Assembly: GCA_016284295.1 (NCBI GenBank)
Contig: JAEEOP010000006.1
Location: 62,001-126,000, forward strand
Length of the DNA: 64,000 nucleotides
DNA from: Methanomassiliicoccaceae archaeon
GTDB taxonomy: Archaea > Thermoplasmatota > Thermoplasmata > Methanomassiliicoccales > Methanomethylophilaceae
Reading direction: 5' to 3'
The first letter of the stretch is position 1. Every line of letters begins with the position of its first letter. The notes below the pieces were generated by a model. The model did not search any database. It was not told the origin of the DNA and saw nothing but the letters and a program-made list of their open reading frames with translations. Positions 23,666 through 31,526 of this stretch are shown here, in pieces. Both the position numbers and the translations under genes were made by a program.

Positions 23666-25195
23666 ATGTCGAATGATATTCTAACATACGAGAATATCGA
23701 CCCAAAAGTCCGTGACAAGATCATGGTCGGAGTCGCTCTGGCCATGCTCGTCGCATGTTTCGATGGTTCTATCACCACCACATGCGGACCCGAGATCGGT
23801 AACTCGTTCAACAACACAAGCCTTCTTCCTTGGCTTACGATGGGATATCTGCTCTTCGAGACTATCATGATCCCGATCTCGGGAAAGCTCTCCGACCTGT
23901 ACGGAAGGAAGAAGCTGCTGATGATCGGACTCGTGCTCTTCCTCCTGAGCTCCATCGTTGCGACCATCGGTATCAGCATGGAGGTCATGATCGTCGCCCG
24001 TGCCATACAGGGTATGGCCGGAGGTATCATCATCCCCGTCGCCACCGCAGTCATCGCCGACCTGTACGCCCCCGAGGAGAGGGCCAAGATGCAGGGAGCA
24101 CTCGGTGCCCTGTTCGGTATCGGATTCGGTGTCGGACCCCTCATCGGAGGTACCCTCGCCACAATGAACATCGCTGGCATCCCCGGATGGCATCTCGCAT
24201 TCGCCATCAACATCCCGCTCCTTCTAATCACGATCGCCCTGTGCAGGGGACAGTTCCCCTCGCCCGCCAACCTGCAGGCCAAGCCCCAGATCGATTTCAA
24301 GGGTATCGCCCTGATCTCCGCGCTCCTGATCATCTTCATCATCTACTTCCAGCTGATCGGAGCCTCCATCGGCGTCTTCAGCATCGAGTCCCTCGTCCTG
24401 ATCTTCATCATGGTCGCCCTGATCATGACGCTCGGCAGGGTAGAGTCCACCGCCGCCGAGCCCATCATCGCACCCCACGTGCTGAAGAACCCCACGGTCA
24501 GGTCGGCATCCGTGCTGCTCCTCCTGCTCGGTTTCTCCATGGTCGGAGATGAGCTCTTCACATCGATGTTCCTTCAGAAGATCGAGATGTACAGCGCCAT
24601 CAACGCCGGAATGTTCATGCTCTGCATGATCGTCGGTATGGCGATCACGTCGTCCGTCGCGGGAAAGATGGTCGAGAAGACCGGATACAGGCCCTGGATC
24701 ATCGCTGGACCCGTCCTCATGGCCATCGGAATGGCCGGAATGTCCTTCATCAGCCAGTTCTCCGTTCCCCAACTCGCCATCTCCGAGTTCGTCTTCGGTC
24801 TCGGTATCGGATGCCTCATGGCATCGCTGATGGCCTGTGTGCAGAACAGCTGTGACGACTCCGAGGTCGGTATGACCACATCCGTCGTATCGCTGTTCAG
24901 GAACATCGGTTCCACCATCGGATCCAGCGTCTACACCATGATGGTGAGCCTCGGTATCAGCTACTACGCGATCGACCAGGGCATCACCCAGTGGGCGAAC
25001 GAGGGTGTCGGTATCCTCGAGCACCTGGGCGGACTGTTCGATGAGCAGATCAAATTCGTCTTCACCAACGCCGTGGCGGATGCCTTCTTCATGGGAGCGA
25101 TCATCCTCGTCGTTGCGGCAATCATCGGATACCGCTTCAAGATCGTCCACATGAGCAAGACGAAAGAGATCATCGATATCGAGAACAAGGAGTGA
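23666..25195 (+). CDS. MFS multidrug exporter, DHA2 (EmrB/QacA) type with 14 membrane segments
   Basis: A 509-residue transporter with about 14 hydrophobic segments. Motif A reads GKLSDLYGRKKLLM after helix 2, and the antiporter motif C reads GALFGIGFGVGPLIGG in helix 5. ARAIQGMAGGIIIPVATAVI fits helix 4 of the drug:H+ antiporter-2 family. It is likely to export toxic compounds, but the substrate is unknown. A TATA element (CTATTTATAGAGC) lies about 26 bases before the ATG, implying a leaderless message. A UUCG-capped terminator follows the stop. Confidence 0.92.
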   Translation: MSNDILTYENIDPKVRDKIMVGVALAMLVACFDGSITTTCGPEIGNSFNNTSLLPWLTMGYLLFETIMIPISGKLSDLYGRKKLLMIGLVLFLLSSIVATIGISMEVMIVARAIQGMAGGIIIPVATAVIADLYAPEERAKMQGALGALFGIGFGVGPLIGGTLATMNIAGIPGWHLAFAINIPLLLITIALCRGQFPSPANLQAKPQIDFKGIALISALLIIFIIYFQLIGASIGVFSIESLVLIFIMVALIMTLGRVESTAAEPIIAPHVLKNPTVRSASVLLLLLGFSMVGDELFTSMFLQKIEMYSAINAGMFMLCMIVGMAITSSVAGKMVEKTGYRPWIIAGPVLMAIGMAGMSFISQFSVPQLAISEFVFGLGIGCLMASLMACVQNSCDDSEVGMTTSVVSLFRNIGSTIGSSVYTMMVSLGISYYAIDQGITQWANEGVGILEHLGGLFDEQIKFVFTNAVADAFFMGAIILVVAAIIGYRFKIVHMSKTKEIIDIENKE

Positions 25196-25202
25196 TCCTC
25201 CA

Positions 25203-25232
25203 TTGGCCCTTCGGGGCCAAACCCTTTTTCTT
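25203..25232 (+). terminator. Terminator after the MFS gene
   Basis: TTGGCCC-TTCG-GGGCCAA, a perfect 7-bp stem with a TTCG tetraloop, is followed by ACCCTTTTTCTTCT. It lies 8 bases after the MFS stop. Confidence 0.7.
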
Positions 25233-25323
25233 CTATCTGACAGGTTTGTTTTACAACACCGGCGGATATGCTCCGGACCCATGCACATTTTTAAACCGTG
25301 TTGACCTAGTCTTGGCCGATAAG

Positions 25324-26049
25324 ATGGAACTCTACAAGGTGTTCGGTATCGCCGCTGTCTGTGTCGTCCTGGTGCTCGCATGCACCTACCTGCTCGCATC
25401 CGACGGGAACAACGATACGGACGACTCCTCGGATTTCGTTCTCGTCAGCGAAGCGGTGCCCGACGCCATCCTGGAGATCCGCTACTATTCCACATACAAC
25501 TTCGTCGGCGAGCGCATCGACGGCTACGAGCAACCGGTCGCCCTTCTCACCAAGGAGGCGGCCAAAGCCCTCCGCGAGGTCAGCGACGATCTGGTCCAGA
25601 AGGGATTCAGGCTGAAGATCTACGACGCCTACCGTCCCCAGATGGCCGTGGACCATTTCGTGAGGTGGGCCAAGGATGTCGACGACGTCAGGATGAAGGA
25701 GTACTTCTACCCGGAGCTGGAGAAGGACCAGCTGTTCCCCCAGGGCTACATCTACGAGAGGTCGGGGCACACCAGGGGCAGCACCGTGGACCTAACATTG
25801 TTCGACATGTTCGCTGGAAAGGAGGTCGACATGGGAGGAACGTTCGACTATTTCGGGGAGCGCAGCCATCCCGATTACAGGGACATCACCGAGGAGCAGT
25901 ACAACAACCGCATGATCCTCAGGGAGGCGATGATGGCGCACGGATTCGATCCCCTGCCGGAGGAATGGTGGCATTTCACCCTGAAGGACGAGCCGTTCCC
26001 TGACACGTATTTCACGTTCCCCGTCAGCGAGTCCTTGCTGAAAGGATAA
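25324..26049 (+). CDS. Membrane-anchored or secreted VanX-like D-Ala-D-Ala dipeptidase (M15D)
   Basis: The protein of 241 residues starts at the ATG at 25324; the longer track start lacks support, and an AT-rich TTTTTAAACC box lies about 30 bases upstream. Residues 5-22 form a signal or anchor helix with a Cys in LACTYLL. The mature part carries the VanX/DdpX zinc site: YDAYRPQMA, SGHTRGSTVDLTLFD (His and Asp ligands) and EEWWHFTL (catalytic Glu and third His). The family cleaves D-Ala-D-Ala. An archaeon lacking peptidoglycan would not need this for its own wall, so it may feed on or defend against bacterial wall fragments. This role is inference. Confidence 0.88.
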   Translation: MELYKVFGIAAVCVVLVLACTYLLASDGNNDTDDSSDFVLVSEAVPDAILEIRYYSTYNFVGERIDGYEQPVALLTKEAAKALREVSDDLVQKGFRLKIYDAYRPQMAVDHFVRWAKDVDDVRMKEYFYPELEKDQLFPQGYIYERSGHTRGSTVDLTLFDMFAGKEVDMGGTFDYFGERSHPDYRDITEEQYNNRMILREAMMAHGFDPLPEEWWHFTLKDEPFPDTYFTFPVSESLLKG

Positions 26050-26391
26050 GATCTACGAAGTGCTCGCTCCGCTCGGGATTTGAATCCTATGAGCGTCACC
26101 CACATCGTGTGATGAAAGCTCAGCACTCCCTTGTGATCCAATATCCGGATTTCCTGGAGCCGCTGCGCTCTATCGCACCCCGCGTTATCCATGCCAGATC
26201 TCTCGCACCGCAGTTTATCTTATACTTATCTTATACACACGTTTAGAAGTTATTTCAGATGACGATGCCGTTGATCACTTCCCCATCACCCTCTAGAGTA
26301 AACCGACATGGTAATCGTTCCACTGCGGACGATAGCATATATGAAAAACTGAACTCCTCCGATGAATGTCAGATAGGCCTGCATTTGATAC
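26050..26391. other. 342-bp gap with a tRNA-like stem structure and an 11-bp tandem repeat
   Basis: No gene is convincing. On the minus strand, 26128-26058 can close with GAGTGCT/AGCACTT (7 bp with one G-U), enclose GAGC/GCTC and TCAC/GTGA stems, and contains GGATTCAAATCC like a tRNA T arm. At 71 bases it is tRNA-sized, but the arms do not fall in tRNA register. At 26215-26236 the 11-mer TTATCTTATAC occurs twice in tandem. Confidence 0.4.
26215..26236. repeat. Tandem 11-bp direct repeat TTATCTTATAC
   Basis: Two exact, abutting copies of TTATCTTATAC at 26215-26225 and 26226-26236, in an intergenic region. Each copy contains a TATA-like core, so it could be a doubled promoter element or a binding-site pair. 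Confidence 0.6.
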
Positions 26392-27432
26392 TCATCTTCT
26401 AACGTAACGCACAGACCTTCCGGAACCCATCATCTCGATCTCCCCTTCATCGCACATCCGCTTCAAGGTGCGCTCCACCGTGATCTTCGACATATCAGGG
26501 AACATCAGAACAAGATCGTGCTTGGACACAGGCATCACTGCCATTCTCAGGAACGCCTCCAATCCGTTAGATTTCTTTCTGCGACCGATCTCCAAGCCTG
26601 TCATCCTATTCAGATCGCGATAGCACAGGAACAGCTCGCCGAGGAAGTAATGGATGAAAGGCCCATAGTCGCACCTGTTCTCGAACCACCCGATCTGCGA
26701 TTCCTCCAACGCCTTGTAATAATCCATCTTGCTCGCATTGATCTTCGATTCCATCGACACGTATCTGCATACATCGTATCCCTCCTGATAGAGCAGCAGC
26801 GTGGTGAGCAGTCTGGACATTCTCCCGTTACCGTCCGAGAACGGATGTATACGGAGAAAATCCATGATGAAGCATGGTATCAGAAGTAGACTGTTTATCT
26901 CCATATCGTCCCGTGCCTCCCAGAACGCACCGATCAGTTGATCCATACAGAAGTCGGTCTCATCCGCTGGGATCGTTTGATAGACTGCGGATATCTTCCC
27001 GTCCGGACCCCTGTCCACTATGACGTTGTCCTGCTTCTTGAACCCGGGTTCGTTCATATCGGACCTCCCCATCAGGATACCGTAGATGTCGAGGATGCTC
27101 TGCTTTGTGATAGCTATCCGGGAGTGGTTCTCATGGATGTATCTGAGAGCATCGCCGTAGCCTGCAATCTCCATCTCATCGTGACCTCTAGGATGAACCG
27201 ATCCGTTCACAAGACCGGCCACCCTGTCCGATGTCGTACGAATCCCCTCGATGGCGTTGGAATCCCTCACGGACATCATGATGGCATTGTTCATCAAGGC
27301 GGATGCTATCGTTCCTGCCTCCTTGAGATTATGGTCCGCCTGCACATTGACGGCCTCGATGCGGACGGCCCTATTCAGTATATCGGGATCGACCTTCATC
27401 GACTTCAGAAATGAATAATCGAAAATGTGCAT
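26392..27432 (-). CDS. Fic-domain protein, class II (N-terminal inhibitory helix), with C-terminal winged helix
   Basis: A 346-residue Fic protein. The catalytic loop HPFSDGNGRMSR near residue 200 matches HPFx(D/E)GNGR. The inhibitory motif S-x3-E-G/N appears upstream as SNAIEGIRTT near residue 58, which places it in class II, where the Glu blocks ATP positioning until released. The C-terminal 70 residues look like a winged-helix DNA-binding domain. It most likely transfers AMP to a protein target; the target is unknown. Codon use is more AT-rich than that of its neighbours, suggesting transfer. Upstream lies a 17-bp palindrome containing TACATCA arms, a candidate autoregulatory operator. Confidence 0.93.
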   Translation of the reverse strand: MHIFDYSFLKSMKVDPDILNRAVRIEAVNVQADHNLKEAGTIASALMNNAIMMSVRDSNAIEGIRTTSDRVAGLVNGSVHPRGHDEMEIAGYGDALRYIHENHSRIAITKQSILDIYGILMGRSDMNEPGFKKQDNVIVDRGPDGKISAVYQTIPADETDFCMDQLIGAFWEARDDMEINSLLLIPCFIMDFLRIHPFSDGNGRMSRLLTTLLLYQEGYDVCRYVSMESKINASKMDYYKALEESQIGWFENRCDYGPFIHYFLGELFLCYRDLNRMTGLEIGRRKKSNGLEAFLRMAVMPVSKHDLVLMFPDMSKITVERTLKRMCDEGEIEMMGSGRSVRYVRR

Positions 27433-27476
27433 ATGAATTTATCATTGGTTATGATATTTAAAAGATTTGTTTTTTC

Positions 27477-27536
27477 TACATCATTTTGATGTAAAAATGA
27501 TGCCTAATTTAAATATTAAATGAAGAACCTACATCA
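27477..27536. promoter_or_regulatory. TACATCA palindrome plus half-site between fic and the flavodoxin gene
   Basis: TACATCA-TTT-TGATGTA is a perfect 7-bp inverted repeat at 27477-27493, placed just upstream of the fic TATA-like TTTTAAATATC on the minus strand. A third TACATCA occurs at 27530-27536, directly before ATTATATAAC, a TATA-like element for the divergent flavodoxin gene. The repeat could coordinate both genes; the Fic winged-helix domain is a possible binder. Confidence 0.5.
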
Positions 27537-27596
27537 AATTATATAACTTCACCGAGACAACTATAAAGGGTTGATTCGATTTCCTGGACGATAGCG

Positions 27597-28163
27597 ATGA
27601 ACAGAACGACGGTCATCATAATCGCGGTTGTCGCGATAGTCGCCGTGGCGGCGATCGGCGTCTATGCCCTGAACAGCAACAACTCGGGCCAGGGGGACGA
27701 TGGGGACAGGACCGCCATCGTCTACTTCTCGTACACCGGCAACACCGACAAGGTCGCCAAGATGATATCCGATATCACCGGAGGGGACCTCCTCCGCATC
27801 GAGGCCGCCATGCCCTACACGAAGGAGGACACCGAATACGGCAAGGAGGACTGCCGCGCTATGATCGAGGCCAAGGACCCTACCGCACGCCCCGGGATTG
27901 CCAAGGACGTCGACATCAGCGGATACTCCCGCATATACCTCGGATATCCGATATGGCACGGCGATTCGCCCAAGATCATGTGGACTTTCACCGAGGCCCA
28001 CGATTTCAAAGGCAAGACGATCGTACCGTTCTGCACCGCGGCGGACAGCGCAAAGAATCTGGATGCGCTGACCGACGACGGGAAATGGCTGGACGGCAAG
28101 AGGTTCTTCAAGGACGTGATCGAATCGGAGCTCAGGGAATGGATCTCCGGTCTCAAATCATGA
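27597..28163 (+). CDS. Flavodoxin-fold protein with N-terminal membrane anchor
   Basis: A 188-residue protein. Residues 4-26 form a hydrophobic signal-anchor or signal peptide (TTVIIIAVVAIVAVAAIGV), followed by a Asn/Ser/Gly/Asp linker. The flavodoxin domain starts TAIVYFSYTGNTDKVAKMI, whose SYTGNT matches the FMN phosphate loop. YLGYPIWHGDSPKIM and a final alpha/beta stretch with FCTAADSAKN fit the flavodoxin_4-type family. Export of a flavodoxin is unusual, as most are cytoplasmic electron carriers. It may pass electrons at the outer face of the membrane or act as an FMN-dependent reductase; this is inference. Its end faces the zinc-ribbon membrane protein 21 bases away. Confidence 0.85.
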   Translation: MNRTTVIIIAVVAIVAVAAIGVYALNSNNSGQGDDGDRTAIVYFSYTGNTDKVAKMISDITGGDLLRIEAAMPYTKEDTEYGKEDCRAMIEAKDPTARPGIAKDVDISGYSRIYLGYPIWHGDSPKIMWTFTEAHDFKGKTIVPFCTAADSAKNLDALTDDGKWLDGKRFFKDVIESELREWISGLKS

Positions 28164-28184
28164 CAAGGCGCTGAATGAGCGGAC

Positions 28185-29465
28185 TCAATCGTCGAACTCG
28201 AGCTTCCTGTATAGGAACTCCTCTTCCCCGCCGGTGATCACAAGGCTGCCTTCCCTGTAGTAATCGTCCGTATCCTCCCTGAATTCCACGGACTTCAGCT
28301 GCGACACGAAATACTGGCGTATGCCCAGGCACACCCCTGCCCAGATGAATACGGCGAACGACATCCAGTCCATCAGCTCCTCCCCTCTGAACTCCGCACT
28401 GAAGGTGAACCAAGCGCCCGCTATCAGGAAAATGTACAGGGCGATGATGCAGATGTTCAGCCGGGTCATGTCCATCGGGATGTCCCCGACGACCTTCCCC
28501 GTCTGCCCGTTCATTGCGAAAGTGTACTTCCTATCCTCCCAGCTCAGGTTGAACAGCCATACCGGGAACAGGACATAATCCGCATCCGATTTTACAGTCT
28601 CCACCTCCGCATTGTTGAGGATTATCTCGTCATAGCCTTCGATCTTGCCCTTGAAGCTGTCCTCGACGCTCTTGGACATGCGCTCGCGGATACGGGGGAG
28701 CACATCCTCCTGGGGCACATCGTATTTGTCCGCGACGTACCCTGCCAGATAATCCGTCCTGAACGAGTCGGATTCCGAGAGGTCGAACGGCTCCAGGGAT
28801 TCCATCAGGTCATCGGGCATCTTGGACGATGCGTCGGCTGGAACATGGTCGAACGAGATGTCGCCCTCCTTCCTGACGCGGTAGTACTTGCGCTCCTTGA
28901 GGTCCTCGTTCTTCCCGGAGACGACGGTACGCTCCTTGATGGCGGTGAAGGTCATGTCCGCATGGATGTCCGCACTGTAGATCCAATACGGAACGTACAG
29001 TCCCTTGACCTCGTCCAGCTGGTTGGTCTCCTTGAAGGCCTTGGGAACGAAGCGCCTCTTGCTGTAATGCTGGTCCAGCGCCTCCAGCGCCTTCTCCTTG
29101 TCAAACTTGAACGGGATGACCCTGTCCGGTCTGAGTGAACCTTGTATGCGCCCCTTCAGGATGACCGCGTTCCCGCAGTAGGGACAGATCGTCGCCGATG
29201 TTGTCCTGTCCGTGTAGAGGCTGCTTCCGCAGGAACCGCATGCGTATGAGTCCAGGGAGTCCATCTCTTCGGCGGACCATTCCTCCCCGGCATCCTCGGA
29301 CAGGCCTATGGACCCGGGGTCCGACTCGATTGGGGTATCATCTACTAGCAGAGAGCGGGGATCGTAACTGGTTCCGCAGTACTCGCATACCACAGATTGC
29401 GTGCTGATGTCGAATCTCATGGAGGCTCCGCAGTTGGGGCAGCTGTGCTCTATGGTCTCCTTCAT
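28185..29465 (-). CDS. Zinc-ribbon protein with two C-terminal membrane helices
   Basis: A 426-residue protein beginning with one zinc ribbon (CPNCGASMRF...CEYCGTSYD) and a second ribbon near residues 76-98 (CGSCGSS...CPYCGNAV). A long soluble region follows, with a characteristic GLYVPYWIYSADI. Two hydrophobic segments lie near residues 340-385 (ICIIALYIFLIAGAWFTF and FAVFIWAGVCLGI), then a charged tail. Related proteins labelled TFIIB-type zinc-ribbon proteins are common in archaea and bacteria but uncharacterised. A role in membrane-associated protein handling is possible; no enzyme motif was seen. Confidence 0.75.
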   Translation of the reverse strand: MKETIEHSCPNCGASMRFDISTQSVVCEYCGTSYDPRSLLVDDTPIESDPGSIGLSEDAGEEWSAEEMDSLDSYACGSCGSSLYTDRTTSATICPYCGNAVILKGRIQGSLRPDRVIPFKFDKEKALEALDQHYSKRRFVPKAFKETNQLDEVKGLYVPYWIYSADIHADMTFTAIKERTVVSGKNEDLKERKYYRVRKEGDISFDHVPADASSKMPDDLMESLEPFDLSESDSFRTDYLAGYVADKYDVPQEDVLPRIRERMSKSVEDSFKGKIEGYDEIILNNAEVETVKSDADYVLFPVWLFNLSWEDRKYTFAMNGQTGKVVGDIPMDMTRLNICIIALYIFLIAGAWFTFSAEFRGEELMDWMSFAVFIWAGVCLGIRQYFVSQLKSVEFREDTDDYYREGSLVITGGEEEFLYRKLEFDD

Positions 29466-29595
29466 GTCATCCTCCTCGGCCGTGCGGACCGCATATGCGG
29501 ATCGCTACCGAATGTGTAATCATGATGAATGTAAATCTACCTTTACCTTGCGGCCGTGACGATTGGTTATATCATCCGATATGCATGCGGATGGC

Positions 29596-30345
29596 ATGAG
29601 CAGACTGACAGAGATCCTTAGGATGGAGAACCATGCGGTGGCCATCTATCGGTCGAAGACCATTCCGGAGGATGCCTTCGTGCCGGAGAACGGGCACTGC
29701 ACGATACCTTCGCTGTTCGTGCGCTGCACCCGTCTCGGCGGGAAGTGCGCAGCGGATTCCGCACACTCGCCCTGCCACGGGTCGAAGAGCGGGTTCGGAT
29801 TCGGAGGCATGGCCAGCAGGCAGAGGTCTGCCTGGTCCGCCTCGGTGGTGCCGGAGGATGTGAGGGAGAAGATGGCCCACAAGAGCACTGGGATGTCGTA
29901 CTTCAAGGACCCCGACATCGCGATGCTGCAGCTGGATCCGATAAAGGACTACGGCGACGGAAACGATGTGATCGTCTTCCAAGACTTGGACGATGCGATC
30001 AAAGAGGGTAGACCGATCGAGGTGGTCGTGTTCCTCACCGACCCCACACGCCTTACGGCTCTCCAGCAGCTTGCCGCTTTTTCCAAGAGGGCCCCGGGAC
30101 CCGCTGCGATCATGCCGTTCGGACACGCCTGCCAGCAGATCTACGCCATACCAAGGGCTGAAGGGGAATCCGACGATCCTCATGCGGTGGTCGGGATGAC
30201 GGACATGTACGCGAGACGCTTCGTCGACATAGGACAGCTGTCCTTTGCCGTTCCCTACAAACTGTATCAGCGCATGGTCGCCGACATCGACGAGTCGTTC
30301 CTCATGAAACCGAAGTTCATCGAGAACTTCGAGAAAAGCCTGTGA
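29596..30345 (+). CDS. DUF169 family protein
   Basis: About 250 residues, matching the DUF169 family of archaeal and bacterial proteins: LxxLTEILRMENHAVAI at the start, a Cys-containing KCAADSAHSPCHGSKSGFGF segment, and GPAAIMPFGHACQQIYAIPR with a conserved Cys. The function is unknown. The track start (TTG at 29563) overlaps a TATA box (GGTTATATCA). With the box centred near 29569, the leaderless start should be the ATG at 29596 (MSRLTEIL); 29581 is the alternative. A 7-bp GC hairpin follows the stop and faces dnaJ. Confidence 0.8.
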   Translation: MSRLTEILRMENHAVAIYRSKTIPEDAFVPENGHCTIPSLFVRCTRLGGKCAADSAHSPCHGSKSGFGFGGMASRQRSAWSASVVPEDVREKMAHKSTGMSYFKDPDIAMLQLDPIKDYGDGNDVIVFQDLDDAIKEGRPIEVVVFLTDPTRLTALQQLAAFSKRAPGPAAIMPFGHACQQIYAIPRAEGESDDPHAVVGMTDMYARRFVDIGQLSFAVPYKLYQRMVADIDESFLMKPKFIENFEKSL

Positions 30346-30358
30346 GTGTCATCCTTCA

Positions 30359-30376
30359 GGGGCCCTTGCGGGCCCC
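30359..30376. terminator. Shared GC hairpin between DUF169 gene and dnaJ
   Basis: GGGGCCC-TTGC-GGGCCCC forms a perfect 7-bp hairpin between two convergent genes, 14 bases after the DUF169 stop and about 33 bases after the dnaJ stop. Confidence 0.55.
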
Positions 30377-30408
30377 CTCGGGATATATTGGATGGAACTA
30401 ATCCTCAA

Positions 30409-31521
30409 TCAAAACAGTTTCTTGCGGGTCTTCTTGCCCTTTCCGGCCGATGAGTCGAGCTTCTGAAGGAGCTCCTTCTCCTCTTCGGTGACCTTCTTGG
30501 GCACGTCGACGAACACACGGACCATCATGTCCCCTCTGGACGATGAATTCATCCTCGGGAGACCCTTTCCGGGGACCCTGAGGACGGTGCCCACCTGGGT
30601 ACCGGACGGGATGTTGATGGCGACCTTGTCGCCATCGATGGCCTTGACGGTCTCCTCGCCTCCAAGGACCAGCCTGGGGTACGACGTTGTGATCTCGGTC
30701 CAGAGGTTCGCGCCGTCGCGCTCGTAGCCCTTGTCCTCCTTGATGTGGGTGACGACGAACAGGTCCCCTGCGGGTCCGCCGTTGAATCCGGCGTTCCCTG
30801 CCCCGGGCACCCTGATCCTCATGCCCTCCTCGATCCCTTTCGGAACGTTGAGGTCGATGTGGGAGTCCACGGTGAGCCTTCCGTTGCCGTGGCAGCGGGG
30901 GCATTTCTCCGCAGATGATTTCCCTTTTCCGTGGCATTCGGGACAGTCCGATACGGAGACCATGTTCCCGAACGGCGTTCTCCTGACGATCTGGACCTGT
31001 CCGGATCCGCCGCACTTGGAGCAGGTGGTGACCTTGCCGTCCTTCCCGCCGGTACCGTTGCATGATTCGCATACGACCGAATGGGGGACGTCCAGCTTGA
31101 CCTTCTTGCCCTCGAGGACGTCGTTGAGGGTGATCTCGATGTCGTACCTGAGGGATTCTCCCTGCTGGGGCGAGTTGCGGGACCTGGACGACCTGCTGCC
31201 GCCGAACATGCTCCCGAAGATGTCTCCGAAGATGTCGCTGATGTCGTCGGCACGTGTGAAGTTGTCCCAGGTGAACCCGCCTTCTCCGAACTGCTGCTTG
31301 ACTCCGTCGAAACCGTACTGGTCGTACAGGTTCCTCTTCTCCTGATCCGAGAGGACCTCGTAGGCTTCCGAGATCTCCTTGAACTTAGCTTCCGCTACTT
31401 CCTTGGGTTCGGACGATACGTCAGGGTGGTACTTCTTCGCGAGGGAACGGTACGCCTTCTTTATCTCCTCGGGGGTCGCGGTCTTCTCGACCCCGAGCAC
31501 CTCATAGTAGTCTCTCGGCAT
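30409..31521 (-). CDS. dnaJ: Chaperone DnaJ (Hsp40)
   Basis: A 370-residue type I DnaJ. The J domain occupies residues 1-68, with KYHPDVSS carrying HPD. A Gly/Phe-rich linker follows ([11 protein letters not shown]...[11 protein letters not shown]). Four zinc-binding repeats are [24 protein letters not shown] and CPRCHGNG, and the C-terminal substrate domains follow. It stimulates DnaK ATPase and delivers clients. The start is the ATG at 31521 ([10 protein letters not shown]), five bases after the dnaK stop; the GTG at 31530 used by the track overlaps that stop. It is the last gene of the grpE-dnaK-dnaJ operon. Confidence 0.97.
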   Translation of the reverse strand: MPRDYYEVLGVEKTATPEEIKKAYRSLAKKYHPDVSSEPKEVAEAKFKEISEAYEVLSDQEKRNLYDQYGFDGVKQQFGEGGFTWDNFTRADDISDIFGDIFGSMFGGSRSSRSRNSPQQGESLRYDIEITLNDVLEGKKVKLDVPHSVVCESCNGTGGKDGKVTTCSKCGGSGQVQIVRRTPFGNMVSVSDCPECHGKGKSSAEKCPRCHGNGRLTVDSHIDLNVPKGIEEGMRIRVPGAGNAGFNGGPAGDLFVVTHIKEDKGYERDGANLWTEITTSYPRLVLGGEETVKAIDGDKVAINIPSGTQVGTVLRVPGKGLPRMNSSSRGDMMVRVFVDVPKKVTEEEKELLQKLDSSAGKGKKTRKKLF

Positions 31522-31526
31522 CAGTC

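Noticed and set aside
26111-26160. Box C/D guide RNA starting at GTGATGA
   Set aside because: The C box matches, but no CTGA D or D' box follows at suitable spacing.
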